Below, piece after piece: positions 6,598 to 10,183 of a DNA stretch of 10,183 nucleotides. The notes under the pieces were generated by a model. That model had not been told where the DNA came from and did not search any database. It saw only the letters and a program-made list of their open reading frames with translations. A program made the translations under genes and the position numbers. The stretch lies in assembly GCA_012744295.1 (NCBI GenBank), contig JAAYIB010000061.1:1-10183 (forward strand), written 5' to 3'. Source of the stretch: Acholeplasmataceae bacterium. GTDB lineage: Bacteria; Bacillota; Negativicutes; Acidaminococcales; Acidaminococcaceae. Every line of letters starts with the position of its first letter. Positions within the stretch are counted from its first letter, which is position 1.

Positions 6598-6990
6598 TTA
6601 ACGTTTCGAGAACTGGGAAGCCTTACGGGCCTTTTTGAGACCGTACTTGCGGCGCTCTTTCTCACGCGGGTCGCGGGTCAAGAGACCGGCCTTCTTTAAG
6701 GTTGGACGGTATTCAAGATCAACTTTCAGCAAGGCGCGTGCAATACCGTGACGGATAGCTCCTGCCTGACCGGAAATACCTCCTCCTACAACATTTGCCA
6801 ATACATCGTATTTGCCAACGGTTTCAGTTGCTTCCAGCGGCTGTTTAATGATAAGTTCCAGTGTCTTCAATCCAAAATATTTATTGAGCTCGCGGTCATT
6901 GATGATAATGTTGCCTTCACCCGGAACCAGGCGAACACGTGCAACAGAACTTTTGCGACGACCGGTTGCATCATAAGTAACTTTTGCCAT
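6598..6990 (-). CDS. rpsI: 30S ribosomal protein S9
   Basis: S9 binds the head of the small ribosomal subunit, with its C-terminal tail reaching the P-site tRNA. The 130-residue length is typical. The sequence begins with TGRRKSSVARVRL (about residues 9-21) and contains GGGISGQAGAIRHGIARAL (about 69-87), then RDPREKERRKYGLKKARK (about 106-123). It ends in FSKR, the family's invariant tail whose terminal arginine contacts tRNA. AGGAGG is about 9 bases upstream of the ATG. The gene follows rplM by 24 bases in the universally conserved rplM-rpsI pair and is closed by the strong terminator at 6551-6583. Confidence 0.99.
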   Translation of the reverse strand: MAKVTYDATGRRKSSVARVRLVPGEGNIIINDRELNKYFGLKTLELIIKQPLEATETVGKYDVLANVVGGGISGQAGAIRHGIARALLKVDLEYRPTLKKAGLLTRDPREKERRKYGLKKARKASQFSKR

Positions 6991-7014
6991 TTATTTGCTC
7001 CTCCTTTCCGGATA

Positions 7015-7452
7015 TTATCTTACATCGATTTCCAATACTTCTGGTTGCTGAGCCGCGTGCGGGTGCTCGGGGCCGGCATAGACATGCAGTTTGGTGTAGA
7101 TTTGATTGCCAAGACGGTTTTTCGGAATCATGCCGCGTACGGCAAGCTCTACCATCCTTGCAGGATTATTCTTAAGCATATCACCAGCAGTAGTAAAGGT
7201 GGTACCGCCAAGATATCCGGAATGACGGAAGTAAGTCTTTTGAACCAGTTTTTTCCCGGTCAGGACTACCTTGTCCGCATTAATAACGATTACGTGATCT
7301 CCCGTATCCATATGCGGGGTGAAAGTTGGCTTGTGTTTCCCGCGAAGGATTTTAGCAACTTCAGCCGCCATACGACCAAGAGTTTTATCAGCTGCGTCCA
7401 CCACGAACCATTTGCGTTCAATGGTTGACGGCGTAGCCATATATGATTTCAT
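7015..7452 (-). CDS. rplM: 50S ribosomal protein L13
   Basis: L13 is an early-assembly large-subunit protein binding 23S rRNA. At 145 residues it is normal length. Conserved segments are RKWFVVDAADKTLGRMA (about 13-29), ILRGKHKPTFTPHMDTGDHVIVINA (about 35-59), KTYFRHSGYLGG (about 73-84) and AVRGMIPKNRLG (about 104-115). The start ATG has AGGGAGG about 7 bases upstream, giving an N-terminus MKSYMA. An internal Met at residue 5 is a less likely start because it lacks such spacing. The gene has its own strong promoter (7546-7574) and a foldable leader (7486-7539), so expression is probably uncoupled from the upstream truA/ecf genes and may be autoregulated as for L13 in Bacilli. Confidence 0.99.
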   Translation of the reverse strand: MKSYMATPSTIERKWFVVDAADKTLGRMAAEVAKILRGKHKPTFTPHMDTGDHVIVINADKVVLTGKKLVQKTYFRHSGYLGGTTFTTAGDMLKNNPARMVELAVRGMIPKNRLGNQIYTKLHVYAGPEHPHAAQQPEVLEIDVR

Positions 7453-7485
7453 CCTTGTCCCTCCCTATGAATGTTTCGCGCTGCA

Positions 7486-7539
7486 ATATACTTCCTCACT
7501 TTAATCCCGGGGCTAGTGGGATTAACAACGAAGTCATAT
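7486..7539 (-). ncRNA. Candidate L13-type ribosomal-protein leader (cis-regulatory RNA)
   Basis: The predicted rplM transcript starts near 7539, and its first 54 bases can fold into a two-part rod. In the outer helix ATAT (7539-7536) pairs with 7489-7486 and ACTTC (7534-7530) with GAAGT (7494-7490), with one bulged G. After an internal loop, an 8-bp hairpin TTAATCCC/GGGATTAA (7525-7518 with 7508-7501) closes a 9-base loop. No U-tract follows, so it is not an intrinsic terminator. L13 leader RNAs at this place are known in Bacilli. Membership of that family is inferred from position and fold, not from a model search. Confidence 0.5.
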
Positions 7540-7545
7540 GCATAT

Positions 7546-7574
7546 ATTGTAAACATCTTTGCATATTTTGTCAA
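7546..7574 (-). promoter_or_regulatory. Strong promoter of rplM-rpsI
   Basis: On the minus strand there is a perfect -35 TTGACA (7574-7569), a 17-base spacer and a -10 TACAAT (7551-7546, 5/6). It begins only about 9 bases beyond the truA stop codon. The predicted start at about 7539 coincides with the base of the leader helix. This is the best-matching promoter in the window. Confidence 0.85.
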
Positions 7575-7582
7575 GAAGTTTT

Positions 7583-8320
7583 CTAATAAAAAACCTCAAC
7601 CAAGTAAAGTCCCTGGGGCGGGGCAGCCGTACCGGCAAGCCGTCTGTCTCCTATCTCAAGTATTTCCCTAAAACGCTGCACGGTTATTTTGCCGCTGCCG
7701 ACCCTGACCATTGCACCTACCATATTTCTGACCATATGATACAAAAATCCGTCTCCTTCAATGGTGAAACATATTTCAGCTTCACCGTATCTTGACCATT
7801 TTGCGCAGTAAATGTTCTTCATGGTGTTTACGGTGGCGCTCCCTGCCGAGCGAAAAGCGGAAAAATCGTGCTTTCCCACAAGAAGGTCGGCGGCTTGCTG
7901 CATCGCTTTGATATCCGGCATGCTCTTAATCTGCCACGTGTGTTTCCGTTTGAACGGATCAGGCTCGGACGTCACCAGCAGCCTATACTCGTAACGTTTG
8001 GCAATAGCTGAAAAGCGTGCGTTAAAAGTAGGCGGAACTTCTTCCGCCTTCCTTACGACAATGTCTTCGGGAAGATACCTGGCCAGAGCCTTTGCAATCC
8101 TTTCAGTCGGCACCGTGCCGCTTGTGGCGAAGGAAACAACCTGTCCCAGGGCATGGACGCCGGTATCCGTCCTGCCGGACGCTGCCACGCGAACCTTTTC
8201 TCCGAATATTTTGCCAAGCGCTTCTTCCAGTATCTGCTGGATTCCTACGGCATTCTTTTGACGTTGAAACCCGTTGTAATTGCTACCGTCATAAGCAATG
8301 GTAAGTTTCAAATGCCTCAC
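7583..8320 (-). CDS. truA: tRNA pseudouridine(38-40) synthase
   Basis: TruA isomerises uridines 38-40 in the anticodon stem-loop of many tRNAs. From the GTG start the protein has 245 residues, the usual length. It opens with RHLKLTIAYDGSNYNGFQRQ, has SGRTDTGVHALGQVVSF with catalytic D52 at about residues 48-64, KRYEYRL in the middle, and the C-terminal motif GTAAPPQGLYLVEV. The frame is open upstream to 8398. I chose GTG 8320-8318 because it overlaps the ecfT stop as GTGA and gives the normal N-terminus. The alternative ATG at 8335 would add five residues and lacks a good ribosome-binding site. It is the last gene of the ecfA1-ecfA2-ecfT-truA string. Confidence 0.95.
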   Translation of the reverse strand: MRHLKLTIAYDGSNYNGFQRQKNAVGIQQILEEALGKIFGEKVRVAASGRTDTGVHALGQVVSFATSGTVPTERIAKALARYLPEDIVVRKAEEVPPTFNARFSAIAKRYEYRLLVTSEPDPFKRKHTWQIKSMPDIKAMQQAADLLVGKHDFSAFRSAGSATVNTMKNIYCAKWSRYGEAEICFTIEGDGFLYHMVRNMVGAMVRVGSGKITVQRFREILEIGDRRLAGTAAPPQGLYLVEVFY

Positions 8321-9123
8321 ACGGCAGCACCCCATTTCAAGAAAGCAATCACGGCCATCAGTGATGCCACTGCGGCGCCTGCCGCCCCATCCTGCCAACG
8401 ATACGATAATTCATGCATGCGCGTTCTGCCTTCGCCGCCCCTGTAGCAGCGGGCTTCCATCGCCGTCGCCAGTTCATCCGCCCGACGAAACGCGCTGATG
8501 AAAAGCGGGACAAGTATCGGCAGCAGGTTCTGCGCTCTTTTAAGCAAATTGCCCGAGGCAAAGTCTGCCCCTCTGGCCGTCTGTGCTTTCATTATCCTAT
8601 CGGTTTCCTCAAGAAGCGTCGGAATAAAACGCAGTGCTATAGTCATCATCATCGCCAGCTCGTGGGCCGGTACGCCGAACCTCTTAAAGGGCTTCAGCAA
8701 TGCTTCAATCCCGTCGGTCAAGACTATCGGCGACGTCGTAAATGTCAACACCGACGAAATCATCAGCAAAAGGACAAGCCTGAGCGACATTTTTATGCCC
8801 AGTGCAAGACCTTCCCGAGTTACCGACAGAAACTGCCATGTCCAGATTACTTCTCCCTGACCGGTAAACAAATGGATGGACATTGTCAGCAGGATAATGA
8901 CCCACAAGGGTTTGATCGATTTAAAGACAAGCAGGAACGGAAGGCCCGAGAAAGCTATAACCAAAAACAAGAATGACGTCGCCGCTATATAAGACACGGG
9001 CTCGGCGGCCAGGAAAACAGCAACGATATAGACAAGGGCGCCCAGGATTTTTGTCCGCGGGTCAAGTCTGTGAATGACCGACTTCCCGGGATAATACTGC
9101 CCTAATGTAATATCAGTCAGCAT
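8317..9123 (-). CDS. ecfT: ECF transporter transmembrane component EcfT
   Basis: EcfT is the membrane scaffold that couples the two EcfA ATPases to exchangeable substrate-binding S components for vitamins and trace nutrients. The 268-residue protein has the N-terminal motif HRLDPRTKIL (about 18-27) and hydrophobic segments at about 27-42, 45-65, 70-85 and 108-128, with a last one near 246-263. The cytoplasmic coupling region holds the first Ala-Arg-Gly motif, ARG at 183-185, and the second in AMEARCYRGGEGRT (about 221-234), where ARCYRG is a common variant of ARG. The ATG abuts the ecfA2 stop (TAAATG) with AAAGGGGTGG just upstream. No S component is in the window, as expected of a shared (group II) module. 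Confidence 0.95.
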   Translation of the reverse strand: MLTDITLGQYYPGKSVIHRLDPRTKILGALVYIVAVFLAAEPVSYIAATSFLFLVIAFSGLPFLLVFKSIKPLWVIILLTMSIHLFTGQGEVIWTWQFLSVTREGLALGIKMSLRLVLLLMISSVLTFTTSPIVLTDGIEALLKPFKRFGVPAHELAMMMTIALRFIPTLLEETDRIMKAQTARGADFASGNLLKRAQNLLPILVPLFISAFRRADELATAMEARCYRGGEGRTRMHELSYRWQDGAAGAAVASLMAVIAFLKWGAAV

Positions 9124-9981
9124 TTAGCGCCACCCCTTTGCTTTTATAATTTGTCTGACAAGCTCGGAGGGCTTGATTACATCGGCCTCGATTGCCAAAC
9201 CTTGTTCTCTTAGCACATCGGCCAGTTTGACGGTCTGCGGCACATCGACGCCGACACTTTTCAGCATATCGCGCTGCGACTTGAAAACTTCATGGGTTTT
9301 ACCGTCAACGGCAATCTTCCCTTTTGCTAAAACCAACAGACGGTCGGCATACTGAGCGGCTTCTTCCATGCTATGGGTAACCAGGATTACGGCTATTTCA
9401 CGTTTTTTATACACCCGGCTTATTTCCTGAAAAATGCTGTCGCGTGAGCTTGGATCAAGTCCGGCCGATGGCTCGTCCAGAATCAGGTAATCCGGCGCCA
9501 TCGCTACGACGCCGGCTATTGCCACTCGCCTCATCTGTCCGCCTGAAAGCTGAAACGGCGAACGCTTGGCATAGCTCTCATAATCAAGTCCGACAAACTT
9601 CATGGCGGCTCTAACCTGTTTCTCGGCTTCTTCCTCTGAAAAACCTTTGTTGCGTGGTCCGAAGGCAATATCTTCGTACACCGTCTCTGCAAAAATCTGG
9701 TGCTCGGGGTACTGAAAAACCATTCCAACCCTGCCTCTGGCAGACTTAGCCTGTTCTCCCTTGGCGTTGATGTCAATACCATCAACCCGGACGCTCCCGC
9801 TGTCAGGATTCAGTAAACCGTTAAAATGCTGCATCAAGGTTGACTTGCCGCTTCCGGTATGCCCTATGACGGCCACGTACTCTCCCTTTTCTATTGTAAG
9901 CGATACCTCATTAAGTGCCGTTCTTTCATAAGGCGTCTTTTTCATGTAGGTATACGACACATTATCTATTTTTATTGACAT
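9124..9981 (-). CDS. ecfA2: ECF transporter ATP-binding protein EcfA2
   Basis: One of two ATPases that power the ECF transporter at the cytoplasmic face. At 285 residues it is full length. Seen in order are Walker A GHTGSGKST (40-48), the Q-loop VFQYPEHQIF (about 88-97), signature LSGGQMRR (145-152), Walker B YLILDEPSAGLD (about 165-176, catalytic E170) and the switch histidine in LVTHSMEEA (H203). GHTGSGKS is the form usual in EcfA2/CbiO2. The C-terminal segment from about residue 235 matches the EcfA dimerisation extension. Its start overlaps the end of ecfA1 by 10 bases, indicating translational coupling. All ATPase residues look intact. Confidence 0.96.
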   Translation of the reverse strand: MSIKIDNVSYTYMKKTPYERTALNEVSLTIEKGEYVAVIGHTGSGKSTLMQHFNGLLNPDSGSVRVDGIDINAKGEQAKSARGRVGMVFQYPEHQIFAETVYEDIAFGPRNKGFSEEEAEKQVRAAMKFVGLDYESYAKRSPFQLSGGQMRRVAIAGVVAMAPDYLILDEPSAGLDPSSRDSIFQEISRVYKKREIAVILVTHSMEEAAQYADRLLVLAKGKIAVDGKTHEVFKSQRDMLKSVGVDVPQTVKLADVLREQGLAIEADVIKPSELVRQIIKAKGWR

Positions 9982-10183
9982 AAAACTTCCGCCAACTCCT
10001 CAGGCTTAATTATATTTTTGGGTATCGTCTGCCCGCTCGCCCTCAGCTCGGCAGCCACCTCTGCCGCAATCGGCACTTCGAGGCCCAATTCCTTGATCTG
10101 CCGTACGTTGCCGAAAACTTCCCGCGGCGTTCCCTGCGTTACCATTCTTCCTTCCTGCATGACAATGATTCTGTCTGCAAGCC
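9972..10183 (-). CDS. ecfA1: ECF transporter ATP-binding protein EcfA1 (partial, N-terminus off the right edge)
   Basis: Only the last 69 residues are visible. The frame runs open to the window edge, so the gene begins beyond it; internal Met codons such as the one at 10160 are not starts. The visible part begins LADRIIVMQEGRMVTQGTPREVF, the segment that follows the switch histidine in EcfA/CbiO ATPases. It continues with GLEVPIAAEVAAELRASG, typical of the EcfA1 C-terminal domain. Walker motifs would lie outside. It overlaps ecfA2 by 10 bases. The assignment as EcfA1 rests on order (A1-A2-T) and this C-terminal similarity. Confidence 0.9.
   Translation of the reverse strand, partial: LADRIIVMQEGRMVTQGTPREVFGNVRQIKELGLEVPIAAEVAAELRASGQTIPKNIIKPEELAEVLCQ

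Noticed and set aside
7471..7671. 66-residue plus-strand reading frame across the rplM leader and promoter
   Set aside because: Antisense to a clear promoter, leader and the truA end; no evidence of coding.
8321..8398. N-terminal extension of truA to the upstream ATG at 8398
   Set aside because: Would overlap ecfT by about 80 bases; the extension is not TruA-like and the GTG at 8320 gives the normal N-terminus.
8413..8976. 187-residue plus-strand reading frame opposite ecfT
   Set aside because: Basic, glutamine-rich translation typical of the antisense of a membrane protein; no supporting signal.
1..10183. CRISPR arrays, insertion sequences, tRNA genes or phage/defence genes
   Set aside because: No spaced direct repeats, transposase motifs, cloverleaf sequences or defence-type domains were seen; nearly all of the window is housekeeping genes.

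Overview
The window looks like ordinary core-genome chromosome of a Firmicute. The ecfA1-ecfA2-ecfT-truA-rplM-rpsI order, the AGGAGG ribosome-binding sites and the A+T-rich intergenic promoters are typical of that phylum. A stand-alone peptidoglycan transglycosylase and an L13 protein beginning MKSYMA suggest a diderm Negativicutes-type lineage, but this is an inference from memory of family patterns and is only moderately supported. No mobile element, CRISPR array, tRNA, rRNA or prophage gene was recognised.

Layout, left to right. (1) Positions 1-2787, minus strand: the arginine biosynthesis genes argC-argJ-argB, transcribed in that order and running off the left edge within argB. They are preceded by a good sigma-A-type promoter whose -35/spacer region is covered by a near-consensus ARG box. 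(2) Positions 2788-3190: a 403-base A+T-rich divergent intergenic region with the argC promoter, a striking repeated palindrome of unknown role, and a possible promoter for the next gene. (3) Positions 3191-4024, plus strand: a monofunctional GT51 peptidoglycan glycosyltransferase, ending at a bidirectional terminator shared with pgi. (4) Positions 4072-6424, minus strand: galU followed by pgi, a two-gene sugar-phosphate operon with its own extended -10 promoter. (5) Positions 6598-7452, minus strand: rplM-rpsI, with a strong promoter, a foldable 5' leader and a strong intrinsic terminator. (6) Positions 7583-10183, minus strand: ecfA1 (C-terminal part only), ecfA2, ecfT and truA, tightly packed with overlapping or abutting ends.

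How the genes work together. ArgJ, ArgB and ArgC carry out acetyl-cycle steps of ornithine/arginine synthesis. ArgB has the N-terminal helix associated with arginine-inhibited enzymes, so arginine probably controls this pathway both by feedback on ArgB and by ArgR repression at argC. GalU and Pgi connect fructose-6-P/glucose-6-P to UDP-glucose for envelope polysaccharide. The Ecf proteins form the energising module of an ECF vitamin transporter, and TruA, L13 and S9 serve translation. I found no convincing undescribed multi-gene system. The observations most worth checking are regulatory: the ARG box over the argC promoter, the tandem palindrome at 2937-2955, and the structured rplM leader.
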